Origin: Candidatus Dormiibacter spiritus
GTDB taxonomy: Bacteria > Chloroflexota > Dormibacteria > Dormibacterales > Dormibacteraceae
NCBI GenBank assembly: GCA_003244185.1
Contig: QHBT01000048.1
Span: 1-61,873, forward strand
Direction: 5' to 3'
DNA length: 61,873 nt
The position numbers and the translations under genes are program-made. The notes beneath the pieces were generated by a model. It searched no databases. It saw only the letters and a list, made by a program, of their open reading frames with translations, and was not told where the DNA came from. Of the stretch, positions 16,070-24,525 are shown piece by piece (within the stretch, counting starts at the first letter, position 1; every line of letters starts with the position of its first letter).

Positions 16070-18387
16070 TCGAAGCTCGCCCGCTGCCCACCCGCCAGCG
16101 TCCAGTGGCGCAGAGCGCGATCACCGGCGGCATCGGTGAATCCGTCAAACGCCCAGAGGGCGTGCTCAAGGTCAGCGGCGACTTCCCCTATTCCTCCGAT
16201 CTCTGGGCGGAGGGCATGCTCTGGGGCAGCACCTTGCGCAGCCCCCATCCTTATGCCCGGATCCGCGCCATCGACACGACCCAGGCCGCCGCCATGCCCG
16301 GCGTGCACTCAGTCCTCACCCACGCCGACCTCCCCGGCCGGAAGGTCTACGGCCTGGAGATCGCCGATCAGCCGGTGCTGGCCTTCGACTGCGTCCGCTA
16401 CCAGGGCGAGGCGGTGGCCCTGGTGGCTGCCGAGCACCCCGAGCAGGCCCGCCGAGCAGCGGCCAAGGTGAGGGTGGACTACGAGGTGCTGGAGCCACTT
16501 TCCGATCCGGAGCTGGCGATCAGCGGTGAGGGCCCAAGCCTGCACGAAGGCGGCAATATCCTGCGCCGGCTGCGCATCGAGCACGGCGACCAGAACGCTC
16601 GCGCGGAGGTCGTGGTCAGCGGCGAGTACGTCATCGGGATGCAGGATCAGGCTCCACTTGGGCCGGAGTCAGGGCTTGCCGTGCCGGATGGCGAGGGGGG
16701 CGTTGACCTCTACATCGCCACCCAGTGGCTGCATGTCGATCGAGATCAGCTGGCAGCTGTGCTGGCGCTTCCGCCGGAGCGGGTGCGGCTCACGCTGGCC
16801 GGCGTAGGCGGGGCCTTCGGCGGCCGGGAGGATCTCTCGATGCAGGCGCACGCCTGCCTGCTTGCCCTGCGCACCGGCCGACCTGTGAAGATCGTCTACG
16901 GCCGCCAGGAATCCTTCGTCGGCCACGTCCACCGGCATCCCGGCCGGCTCCGCTACGAGCACGGTGCCGATCGCAACGGCAGGCTGGTCTACGTCAAGGC
17001 GTCGATAGTGCTCGACGGCGGCGCCTACGCCTCCAGCTCAACAGCCGTGATCTCCAACGCCTGCTCCTTCGCGTCGGGGCCCTACGCCGTCCCCAACGCC
17101 ACCATCGAGGGTTGGGTGGTCTACACGAACAACCCGCCCTGCGGCGCCATGCGGGGGTTCGGCTCGGTGCAGAACTGCTTCGCCCACGAAGCTCAGATGG
17201 ACAAGCTGGCCCAAGCGCTGGGTCTGGACCCTGTCGAACTCCGGCTGCGCAACGCCTTTCAGACCGGCGACACCCTCGTCACGGGCCAACCGCTGGAGGG
17301 TCCGATCCCAGTCGCCGAGCTGCTCCAGCGCGTGCTCTCGATGCCGCTGCCCGAGACAGCCGATGCCAGCCGCCGTGATCTCCGCGAGCTGCCGGGTGGC
17401 GTCTCCAACACCACGCACGGTGAGGGTGTGAGGCGGGGCGTTGGCTACGCCGCCGGGTTCAAGAATGTGGGCTACTCCGAGGGCTTTCCCGACTACTCGA
17501 CAGCGCGCGTGACGCTGCGGGTGGTCGAGGGCAGGGCCCAAGCCGAGGTGCACACGGCGTCAGCCGAGGTCGGACAGGGCCTGGTCACCATCCAGGGTCA
17601 GATCGCCCACACCGAACTTGGCGTCTCCCAGGTGGTGGTGCTGAATGCTGACACCCGGGTCGGCTCGGGTGGTTCGTCCTCGGCTTCCCGGCAGACGTAC
17701 ATCACTGGCGGCGCCGTCAAGACAGCCTGTGAGGCAGTGCGCCAGCGCGTGCTCGAGATGGCGCGCTCCGAGCTGGGAGACCAGGCTGGCAGTGGCGAGA
17801 ACTGGAGGTTGGCAGATGACAGCCTGATCGACACGTCAGGTAGGACCGTCATCGACCTGGTAACGCTGCTGGGCGACGAGGTGGTGAGCGAGGAGCGGGA
17901 GTACAGGCCACGTCCGACCGAACCGCTGGACGAGCGGGGTCAGGGGAAGGCGCATCTGCAGCTCGCCTTTGCCGCCCACCGGGCGGTGGTCGACGTGGAC
18001 GTCGAGCTGGGCCTGGTCCACGTGGTCGAGCTGGCCACCGCCCAGGACGTCGGCAAGGCCATCAATCCCCTGGCGGTGGAGGGACAGCTCGAGGGCGGCG
18101 CTGCGCAGGGCCTGGGCCTGGCGATCATGGAGCAGGTTCTGGTCAAGGACGGCAAGATCATGAACCCCTCCTTCACCGACTACCTGATCCCCACGATCCT
18201 CGACATGCCGCCGGTTCGCATGGAGGTGTTGGAGCTGGGCGATCCCCGCTCGCCCTATGGCCTGAAGGGCGTCGGCGAGCCGCCGGCCATCTCCTCCGGC
18301 CCCGCCGTACTGGCGGCGATCCGCGCCGCGACAGGCCGGGAGGTGAGCCACGTGCCCGTCCGGCCGGACGATCTTCTCGACCTCTAG
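16066..18387 (+). CDS. Molybdenum hydroxylase catalytic subunit (xanthine dehydrogenase type, PucD-like)
   Basis: 773 residues from GTG at 16066, overlapping the preceding stop. The frame is open back to 15727, but that part is antisense or out of frame with the iron-sulfur gene. Molybdopterin-binding landmarks: QAPLGPESG, GVGGAFGGRED, MRGFGSVQNCF, EVGQGLVTIQ, GSSSASRQTYITGGAV, and the catalytic-Glu loop GLKGVGEPPAISS. Context with uricase and an 8-oxopurine deaminase points to xanthine/hypoxanthine oxidation. CoxL-type CO dehydrogenase is ruled out by the lack of its AYRCSFR motif. Confidence 0.9.
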   Translation: MIEARPLPTRQRPVAQSAITGGIGESVKRPEGVLKVSGDFPYSSDLWAEGMLWGSTLRSPHPYARIRAIDTTQAAAMPGVHSVLTHADLPGRKVYGLEIADQPVLAFDCVRYQGEAVALVAAEHPEQARRAAAKVRVDYEVLEPLSDPELAISGEGPSLHEGGNILRRLRIEHGDQNARAEVVVSGEYVIGMQDQAPLGPESGLAVPDGEGGVDLYIATQWLHVDRDQLAAVLALPPERVRLTLAGVGGAFGGREDLSMQAHACLLALRTGRPVKIVYGRQESFVGHVHRHPGRLRYEHGADRNGRLVYVKASIVLDGGAYASSSTAVISNACSFASGPYAVPNATIEGWVVYTNNPPCGAMRGFGSVQNCFAHEAQMDKLAQALGLDPVELRLRNAFQTGDTLVTGQPLEGPIPVAELLQRVLSMPLPETADASRRDLRELPGGVSNTTHGEGVRRGVGYAAGFKNVGYSEGFPDYSTARVTLRVVEGRAQAEVHTASAEVGQGLVTIQGQIAHTELGVSQVVVLNADTRVGSGGSSSASRQTYITGGAVKTACEAVRQRVLEMARSELGDQAGSGENWRLADDSLIDTSGRTVIDLVTLLGDEVVSEEREYRPRPTEPLDERGQGKAHLQLAFAAHRAVVDVDVELGLVHVVELATAQDVGKAINPLAVEGQLEGGAAQGLGLAIMEQVLVKDGKIMNPSFTDYLIPTILDMPPVRMEVLELGDPRSPYGLKGVGEPPAISSGPAVLAAIRAATGREVSHVPVRPDDLLDL

Positions 18388-18394
18388 TGACGGT

Positions 18395-19756
18395 ATGTCG
18401 CTGCTGATTCGGGCGGCCATGATTGTCACCGGCACCGGCGAGAAGCTGGAGGACGGCTGGCTCCTGAGCCAAGGCGGCGAGATCAAGCAGATCGGCGCAG
18501 GTCCGCCGCCCGAGGCCGACGAGCATCTGCACGAGCCGAACTGCGTGGCGATGCCGGGCCTGGTCAACGCGCACGACCACATGTATCAGTGGGCGACGCG
18601 CGGCTATGAGCCGGACGGCACGCTGTTCGAGTGGCTGACCACGCTCTATCCGGTCTGGGCCAACCTGGACGCCGAGCTGGTGCGCTGCGCGGCGCGGGCC
18701 GCGATGGCGAAGCTGCTGCTGGGCGGCTGCACCCTCTCCACCGACCACCACTACGTGTTTCCGGCCGGCCGGTCGGGGATCTTCGCCGCCCTGGTCGAGT
18801 CGGCGCAGGAGCTGGGTCTGCGCTTTCATCCCTGCCGCGGCTCCATGTCGCTCGGCCGCTCCCAGGGTGGTCTTCCACCCGACCATTTGGTCGAGCCGGA
18901 GGACGACATTCTGGCGGACACCGAGGCGATGATCGCCCGCTACCACGACCCGGCCCCAGGCTCCATGTGCCGGCTGGTGGTGGCGCCCTGCTCGCCGTTC
19001 TCGGTCAGCCCTCAGCTGATGCGGGAGTCGGCCGAGCTGGCTCGGCGAAAGGGCGTCCGCCTGCACACCCATCTCGCCGAGACCCTCGACGAGGAGCGCT
19101 TCTGCCAGGAGAGGTTCGGCCTACGGCCGGTAGAGCTGATGGAGGAGCTGGGCTGGGCGGGTCCTGACGTCTGGTACGCGCACTGCATCCACCTGAGCGA
19201 TGGTGAAGTGCAAGGCGTCGCCGCCCACCAGTCGGGTATCGCCCACTGCCCTTCCAGCAACCTGCGCCTGGGGTCAGGCGCCTGCCGGGTCGAAGACCTC
19301 CTGGCGGCTGGGGTTCAGGTCGGCCTGGGCGTTGACGGTGCGGCCAGCAACGAGGACTCGAACCTCGCCGGCGAGGTTCACCAGGCTCTGTTCGTGGCCC
19401 GTCTGCGGGCCGCGCTGCAGGGCCGCCTGGATGCGCCCCACGCACTGCGCGCCCAGAGCGCCTGGCGGCTGGCGAGCGCCGGCGGCGCTGCCTGCCTGGG
19501 CCGGGACGACTGCGGCACGCTCGAGGTCGGCAAGCGCGCCGACGTCGCTCTCTTCCGTCTCGACGGGTTGGCTCAGACGGGAATTGCCGATCCGCTGGTC
19601 GCGCTGGCCCTGGCGCCGCCGGCCCGCGCCGAGTCCGTGGTGGTCGAGGGCCGGGTCGTCGTCCGCGAGGGCCAGCTCGAGACCGGGGACGAAAGGGCGA
19701 TCGCAGCCGACCTCCGCGAGGCGAGCGAACGCCTGCGACAGCTCTCAGGCGTCTAG
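18395..19756 (+). CDS. Amidohydrolase, probable 8-oxoguanine deaminase
   Basis: 453 residues of the amidohydrolase superfamily. Metal ligands are visible as NAHDH (residues 58-62), HTHLAET, a HC.HLSD segment and DGAASNE; CPSSNLRLGSG follows. The pattern fits the deaminase branch that includes 8-oxoguanine deaminase and hydroxyatrazine hydrolases. 8-oxoguanine deaminase yields urate directly, which suits the uricase 3.7 kb upstream in the same operon. ATG at 18395 is 8 nt after the Mo-subunit stop. Guanine deaminase is a less likely alternative. Confidence 0.8.
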   Translation: MSLLIRAAMIVTGTGEKLEDGWLLSQGGEIKQIGAGPPPEADEHLHEPNCVAMPGLVNAHDHMYQWATRGYEPDGTLFEWLTTLYPVWANLDAELVRCAARAAMAKLLLGGCTLSTDHHYVFPAGRSGIFAALVESAQELGLRFHPCRGSMSLGRSQGGLPPDHLVEPEDDILADTEAMIARYHDPAPGSMCRLVVAPCSPFSVSPQLMRESAELARRKGVRLHTHLAETLDEERFCQERFGLRPVELMEELGWAGPDVWYAHCIHLSDGEVQGVAAHQSGIAHCPSSNLRLGSGACRVEDLLAAGVQVGLGVDGAASNEDSNLAGEVHQALFVARLRAALQGRLDAPHALRAQSAWRLASAGGAACLGRDDCGTLEVGKRADVALFRLDGLAQTGIADPLVALALAPPARAESVVVEGRVVVREGQLETGDERAIAADLREASERLRQLSGV

Positions 19757-20664
19757 CCGGCCGGAGACGTGCCGTCGCCGTTCCGCTGACGGCCCTGAAC
19801 CTTGGTCCCCGCCGCGGTCTCGGTCAGCTTGACCAGGCTTGCGATGTCCTCGTCTTCAAGACCGGCGGCCGCCGTCGCCTGGAACAGGCGCTCAGCCGCC
19901 TCCCCCAGCGGCAGCGGTAGACCGACGGCCCGCGCTTCGGCGGCGATCAAGCCCAGGTCTTTGGCGAGGAGCTTGACGGAGGTCGCGCCCGAGAAGTCGC
20001 GGGAGATGAAGCGGGGAACATTGCGAGTGAGCATCCGAGAGCTGCCGAAGGAGGTGCCCAGCATCTCCAGCAGCAGGTCGGCGTCGATTCCCAGCTTGGC
20101 TCCGAACACCGCCGCCTCGGCGGCGGCGGCCGAATGGACAGCGCAGAGCAGCTGGTTGACCAGCTTCACCGCCTGACCGGCGCCAACCGGCCCGCAGAGA
20201 CGAATGTTCTGGCCGTACGCCTCGAAGGCGGGCAGCGCGCGCTGAAAATCGGCTTCGGCGCCTCCTGCCATCACTGTCAGGCTGCCGGCGGCCGCGCCGT
20301 CAGGGCCGCCGCTGACAGGTGCGTCCAGGAAACCGGCGCCCGTGCGTGCGAGCAGAGCGGCGCAGGTGCGGCTGGTGTCGGGGCTGACGGTGGAATGGTC
20401 GGCGTAGAGCTGACCGCCCCTGGCGGCGGCCGCCAGCTCGCGATAGACGCTCTCCACCGCTTCTGGGGTCGGCAGAGCCGTGAGCACGAGCTCGGCCCGC
20501 TCGGCTACCTGAATGGCGGAGTCTGCGGTGACCGCTCCGGCGGCCACCAGCTCCTCCACCGCCCGCCGGGAACGGTTGTGGGCGGCGACTCTGTGGCCGG
20601 CGCTGAGCAGCCGCCGCACCATGGGCTGACCCATCTTGCCGAGACCGATGAAGCCCACTTCCAT
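19753..20664 (-). CDS. Beta-hydroxyacid dehydrogenase (tartronate semialdehyde reductase-like)
   Basis: 303 residues from ATG at 20664 (GAGAG ahead); the longer frame to 20769 is not supported. Rossmann motif GFIGLGKMGQPM at the N-terminus, substrate loop DAPVSGGPDGAAAGSL, and catalytic Lys in GQAVKLVNQLL. The family reduces tartronate semialdehyde or oxidises 3-hydroxyisobutyrate. Convergent with the purine operon, ending 4 nt inside its last gene; a role in handling glyoxylate from allantoin is plausible but other 3-hydroxyacids are possible. Confidence 0.85.
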   Translation of the reverse strand: MEVGFIGLGKMGQPMVRRLLSAGHRVAAHNRSRRAVEELVAAGAVTADSAIQVAERAELVLTALPTPEAVESVYRELAAAARGGQLYADHSTVSPDTSRTCAALLARTGAGFLDAPVSGGPDGAAAGSLTVMAGGAEADFQRALPAFEAYGQNIRLCGPVGAGQAVKLVNQLLCAVHSAAAAEAAVFGAKLGIDADLLLEMLGTSFGSSRMLTRNVPRFISRDFSGATSVKLLAKDLGLIAAEARAVGLPLPLGEAAERLFQATAAAGLEDEDIASLVKLTETAAGTKVQGRQRNGDGTSPAG

Positions 20665-20710
20665 ACTCTCGAATTGTCTCAGTAACCGCCCAGCCGCCGC
20701 TGCTCGGCGC

Positions 20711-21358
20711 TCAGTCGTTCTCCGCTGGTCTTCGAGCGCTGACGTAGAAGCGCTCAGTTTCGACCTCAAAGCCGATGTACGGAGGGCGCACGGTTATGCG
20801 CTCGACGGGAAGACCCTCCTCGGTCAGCATGGTGTTGATCTGATCCGGCTCAAAGAAGTGGAAATCGAGGTTGACGTCCACGCCCCACAAGTCCTCAACA
20901 TGCCTGCGCTCGGAGCCCCGGTGGAATGACGCCAGCAGGACGCCGTCCGGCCGGAGGATCCGTCGCAGCTCTCGGACCGCCTGGCGGAGCTGCTCGGTAT
21001 CAAAGTGGATGAGGGAGTAGAAGGCAACTACCGCTGCGAAGGCGGCGTCCGGAACTTCGAGCGAACGCATGTCGCCCACCTCAAATCGAATCCCGGGGTT
21101 CAGCCGCCGCGCCGCTTCGATCAGCCGCGGGGAGAGATCGATTCCCGTCACTTCAACGCCGCCTTCGCGCAGATAACGCGCAACGTGACCGGGACCGCAG
21201 CCGATGTCGCAGACAGTTCCGCGGCAGTTGACCTCCTGGACCAGCTCATCGAGCAGCCTCCTGTCCAGGGGCTTGTGGCGCAGCTCGTCATAGATATGCG
21301 CCGCGTACTCACTGGCGGCGGCGTCGTAACTCTTTCGGACGGCGTCCTCGGATGGCAT
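20711..21358 (-). CDS. Class I SAM-dependent methyltransferase
   Basis: 215 residues. Motif I is CDIGCGPGHVARYL (about residue 50), followed by GIDLSPRLIEAAR, GDMRSL and ILRPDGVLLASFH. This is the UbiE/Methyltransf_11-like fold acting on a small molecule. The ATG at 21358 is favoured over the upstream GTG because the methyltransferase leader (VRKSYDAAASEYA) starts there. It lies 46 nt upstream of the dehydrogenase on the same strand. Substrate unknown. Confidence 0.88.
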   Translation of the reverse strand: MPSEDAVRKSYDAAASEYAAHIYDELRHKPLDRRLLDELVQEVNCRGTVCDIGCGPGHVARYLREGGVEVTGIDLSPRLIEAARRLNPGIRFEVGDMRSLEVPDAAFAAVVAFYSLIHFDTEQLRQAVRELRRILRPDGVLLASFHRGSERRHVEDLWGVDVNLDFHFFEPDQINTMLTEEGLPVERITVRPPYIGFEVETERFYVSARRPAEND

Positions 21359-21563
21359 GGCTCGTATGCCACAAAGCCTAGCCGGCACCGCACGAGGTTC
21401 CTGGCTCGCCGTTGTTCACGACCAGCACCGGAACGCGGCCGGTCGGGTGAGCGCTGGCCTGGTCCGCGAGCTGAGAGCGCACCGCCAGTTGGTCGGGTTG
21501 GGGGCAAAGATCGAAGCGGAACAAAGTGGCGACGAGCGTCTGAGGCGACTTCGGGGCCGGGTA

Positions 21564-22043
21564 TCAAGGCCCAAGACGGCGCAGCTGAGGCACGCGATCG
21601 AACGCAGCGCCCGAGCTGACGATCCAGTCGCATCTCCCCTCGACGGCGTAAGCGGCGTGAAAAGCGTCCCGAGACGCGAGGCCGAGATCACTCATGAGGG
21701 ACTGCGCAATGTGCATCGACGACAGGTGGCTGGGTGCCAGGTCCAGATCGAGATTGTCAAGTGCTTTCCACAACCCGGCCAGTCGGCCTCGCATTCGCTT
21801 CATCACTGTTACCGTTGAGCGGCGGAACGTGGCCAGCGCGGCTGCATCCCCCGAATCACGCAGCCAGGCAAGTACCAGCCGGTAGGCAAGCTCGTCAACA
21901 ACCAGGGCACTGATCAGCGGCCGATCCGAGCCGATCTCGGCCTCCACTCGTTCTCGCCAGTACAGATATTCGGCGGGTGCCGACTGCTCTGTCTGACGCA
22001 TGAGCCCGAACAGGTAATTGGTGTCCAGGTAAACCCGACTCAA
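21564..22043 (-). CDS. PIN-domain ribonuclease (toxin of HTH/PIN pair)
   Basis: 159 residues with VapC-type PIN features: YLDTNYL (first Asp at residue 7), a conserved Glu in VVDELAYR, and the late acidic residue in SRDAFHAAYAV followed by DWIVSSGAAFDRV. PIN toxins cleave RNA. The ATG overlaps the TGA of the upstream HTH gene, a typical toxin-antitoxin arrangement. About 175 bp without a recognisable gene separates it from the methyltransferase. Confidence 0.85.
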   Translation of the reverse strand: MSRVYLDTNYLFGLMRQTEQSAPAEYLYWRERVEAEIGSDRPLISALVVDELAYRLVLAWLRDSGDAAALATFRRSTVTVMKRMRGRLAGLWKALDNLDLDLAPSHLSSMHIAQSLMSDLGLASRDAFHAAYAVEGRCDWIVSSGAAFDRVPQLRRLGP

Positions 22044-22396
22044 AGGTCGCGGGTCGCGCGCTCGAGGCCTGTGTCCGGAAGGTCATCGATCACCTTGCCG
22101 AGAACCCAGTCCATCTCCTCCTTGGTCGCCTCACCGGCGACCCCCGCCACTGTCGCCCAACGCTCGGCGCGGGATTGTCCTGCCTGCCGCCAGAGGCCAC
22201 CCGGCTCAACCCCAAGGGCATCGGCCAACCGGCCGATCGTCTCGAGGTCGACTCGCGTCGCCCTGCCAGTGATGATGTTGCGGGCGGTCTTGACGTCGAC
22301 TCGGGCTTTGGCGGCAAGCTGGCGCGCGTTCCAACCCTTGCGCTCTACGAGCTCATCGACACGCCACTTGACCTCCACAGGGGAACATCCTACCAC
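22040..22396 (-). CDS. XRE-family HTH antitoxin
   Basis: 118 residues. The N-terminal Cro/C1-type helix-turn-helix is VDELVERKGWNARQLAAKARVDVKTARNIITG, with LADALGVEPGGLW closing the domain. The last 50 residues (ERWATVAGVAGEATKEEMDWVLGKV) form a helical tail that could wrap the PIN toxin. GTG at 22378 is an alternative start. Antitoxins of this type usually also repress their own promoter. Confidence 0.8.
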   Translation of the reverse strand: MVGCSPVEVKWRVDELVERKGWNARQLAAKARVDVKTARNIITGRATRVDLETIGRLADALGVEPGGLWRQAGQSRAERWATVAGVAGEATKEEMDWVLGKVIDDLPDTGLERATRDL

Positions 22397-22407
22397 GACC
22401 GGGGAAG

Positions 22408-23955
22408 ATGTTGACTCATGGCCTCAAGCCACGAGAGAAATGGCGAGAATGGCGGCCAGTGCGTTGGAGGATGCAGAGTAGGGCAGTCGCTGTTGGCTGC
22501 GGGCTCGCGCTCGCCGCGGCATCAGCGGGGCTGGTCTTCGCGCGCAGCACTGTCGACAGCTACGACGCGAACATCATGGTGCACGTGACCGAGTCGATGG
22601 TCCAGCGCCACAATTTGTTAGTACCGCACTCAGTCGACCCCTTCAATCTCAACTCGCCGTATTCGTTTTACGGCCTCGGTATGTCACTCTTGTTCGCCCC
22701 GTTCTACATCGCTGCTGAGCACTTACACCAGGATGCAATCGCGTGGGCAATGTCGGCGAACGCGTTCGTCTTTGCGGCGACCGTGGTGGTCCTGTTCCGG
22801 CTCGCGCAAGCCCTGGGCGGTGATCTTCGGCATGCGGTCACGACAGCATGCCTAACCGGCTTCGGGACCTTGCTCCTGCCTTATACCTCGACCGGGTTCT
22901 CGGAGCCCAGCGTGGCCCTGGCGACGGCCCTGGGGCTGCTCGGCATCTGCCTTGCCCGGTCGCGGCCGACATCGGGTTCGATGCTCGCTGGGGCCAGCGC
23001 CGGCTTGGCGTTGCTGATGCGAACCGACTCCCTGCTCCTCATCGTGCCCTTCCTCCTGATAGGCTCGTGGCTGGAAGCACGCCAGCAGGGTTGGCCAGCC
23101 GATGCCGGAAACCCGAGTCCCGATGTGAAACGGGGATCCCGCCCGCTCACCAGCAAGCGCTGGCTCAACGTCGGTCTTTTCCTAACAGCGTTCGCACCCT
23201 TCGCGTTGACTGTGGCCTGGTACAACATGCTGCGCTTTGGAGCCCCCTGGCGGCTGGGCTATGGCGCCCAGGGTTTCGGCCATCCCTGGCTGACTGGAGC
23301 GTGGGGTCTATTGTTTTCGCCGGGAGCCGGTCTGCTCTGGTACGTCCCTTTGTTAGTCCTCGCCGTTGCGGGCTGGGCATTGGCGTGTCGCAGGATGCCC
23401 GTCTTGGTCGGCACCAGTGCAGCGTTGCTGGTCGCTCGGATCGCCCTGTACGCAGCCTGGGGGGATTGGCCCGGACTAGTGAGTTGGGGTCCCCGTTTCC
23501 TGGTCCCGGCGATGCCGGCGCTCGCTGTCGGCATTGGCGAAGTAGTGCGCCGATTCCACCGCCTCCCGCTCGCAGTCAAGCTGGCCGTGCCTGCCATTGC
23601 CGCCCTCTCGTTGGCCGTCCAGCTCGTCGGTAGCAGCGTCCGCCCGGAGGCCAACCACATGATCCAGGCGGTAATCCTAATCTCCACGAACGAGCCGGGA
23701 AGTCAGGTGGGGTGCGCATCCGTTGCTGGGCCGACGCGACCAGGCCCCGATCAGGTGCTGTTCGACTGGCGATGTTTCCCGATCACCGACGAGGCCCAGC
23801 AGCTTCTGCACGGGCAGGCCCTACTGACGGGGCAATACCTTGGCCCACCGGTGGATGAGAGGCGGCTGGGTCTATTGACACTCCTATTGGCGGCGGGCCT
23901 GGATGTCGCTCTGGTCGTGAGCGGGGGGCGTGAAACGGCAGGAGAACTTCGGTAG
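22408..23955 (+). CDS. Polytopic membrane glycosyltransferase (GT39/ArnT-like)
   Basis: 515 residues with about 11-12 predicted membrane helices. The first periplasmic loop contains STVDSYDANIMVHVTESMV, in the place where GT-C enzymes carry catalytic acidic residues, and a WGPRFLVPAMPALA segment typical of dolichol/undecaprenyl-phosphate sugar transferases. It probably transfers a sugar from a lipid carrier on the outer face. ATG at 22408 or 22471 can start it. By eye the DNA is less G+C-extreme than its neighbours, which hints at transfer along with the adjacent HTH/PIN pair. Confidence 0.75.
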   Translation: MLTHGLKPREKWREWRPVRWRMQSRAVAVGCGLALAAASAGLVFARSTVDSYDANIMVHVTESMVQRHNLLVPHSVDPFNLNSPYSFYGLGMSLLFAPFYIAAEHLHQDAIAWAMSANAFVFAATVVVLFRLAQALGGDLRHAVTTACLTGFGTLLLPYTSTGFSEPSVALATALGLLGICLARSRPTSGSMLAGASAGLALLMRTDSLLLIVPFLLIGSWLEARQQGWPADAGNPSPDVKRGSRPLTSKRWLNVGLFLTAFAPFALTVAWYNMLRFGAPWRLGYGAQGFGHPWLTGAWGLLFSPGAGLLWYVPLLVLAVAGWALACRRMPVLVGTSAALLVARIALYAAWGDWPGLVSWGPRFLVPAMPALAVGIGEVVRRFHRLPLAVKLAVPAIAALSLAVQLVGSSVRPEANHMIQAVILISTNEPGSQVGCASVAGPTRPGPDQVLFDWRCFPITDEAQQLLHGQALLTGQYLGPPVDERRLGLLTLLLAAGLDVALVVSGGRETAGELR

Positions 23956-24291
23956 GCATCAGTATCCCCCGGGCTGGAAGGGTTGCCTTGGTCCCGGCCA
24001 AGACGTGGATGCCTTCGTTTCCGAGCGTAAGCCGACTATGTGACGACGCGAGCGACGCCGAGGTTTGTGATGTCGCCTCCGCCGCGATACAGGCACTCGC
24101 TGGCGCTGTTGCGGGTTTAGGTGCGTTTGCCGACGAGGATAGCTCCGGTATCCGCCAGTAATCGCAGAAGCGATACTAGCGCCTCCCTGTGGTCTCGACC
24201 CTTGTTGAGGTGAGTCGAGAGACAGTGCTCGTTCGGCGTGGTTGCCAGCGGGGTTGGGGTGCTAAGCGGAGAAGGGTGACTAGCGGAGAGG
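23956..24291. other. Non-coding stretch upstream of the tRNA-His 3' end
   Basis: No convincing gene. A minus-strand stretch around 24090-24165 reads like a short, stop-interrupted protein remnant (LLADTGAIL...GGGDITNLGVARV), possibly a decayed PIN-type start, but too short to claim. The right end holds the 17-nt tandem repeats. Confidence 0.4.
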
Positions 24292-24309
24292 GGTGGCTAG
24301 CGGGATTCG
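24242..24309. repeat. 17-nt degenerate tandem repeats ending in the tRNA-His 3' end
   Basis: Four units in exact 17-nt phase: 24242-24258, 24259-24275 (GTGCTAAGCGGAGAAGG), 24276-24292 (GTGACTAGCGGAGAGGG) and 24293-24309. The last unit begins GTGGCTAGCGGG, which is the acceptor/T-stem end of the tRNA gene on the minus strand. The others are imperfect copies lying just beyond the mature tRNA 3' end. Confidence 0.65.
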
Positions 24310-24366
24310 AACCCGCGACACCCAGAACCACAATCTGGTGCTCTAACCTACTGAGCTATAGCCACC
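24292..24366 (-). tRNA. tRNA-His (anticodon GTG)
   Basis: The minus strand folds into a full cloverleaf: acceptor GTGGCTA/TAGCCAC, D arm AGCTCAGTAGGTTAGAGC, anticodon stem CCAGA/TCTGG with loop TTGTGGT (anticodon GTG), and T arm with GGGTTCGAATCCC. An extra 5' G (position -1) faces C73, the identity pair specific to tRNA-His. CCA is not encoded. Confidence 0.97.
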
Positions 24367-24525
24367 GCTGAGGCCGGTCCGCCGGCACCGCCGGGCGAGG
24401 ATTCTACCAGCCGCCCGGGTGCCGCGGGGTCCGCATTGAGTTCGTCCGGCGAGCCACACTCGCTCCCAGTCGACCTGAGGAACTGCCCGATGGTTGACAA
24501 TGGGAGACAACCCCGAGCGAGGTAA

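Noticed and set aside
16066..18387. Form I CO dehydrogenase large subunit (coxL)
   Set aside because: The AYRCSFR active-site motif is missing and the neighbours are purine genes, which favours a xanthine dehydrogenase-type enzyme.
24189..24371. 60-residue plus-strand frame ending GFEPATPRTT...LSYSHR
   Set aside because: This is the familiar false peptide from the antisense of a tRNA gene; the tRNA-His cloverleaf explains it.
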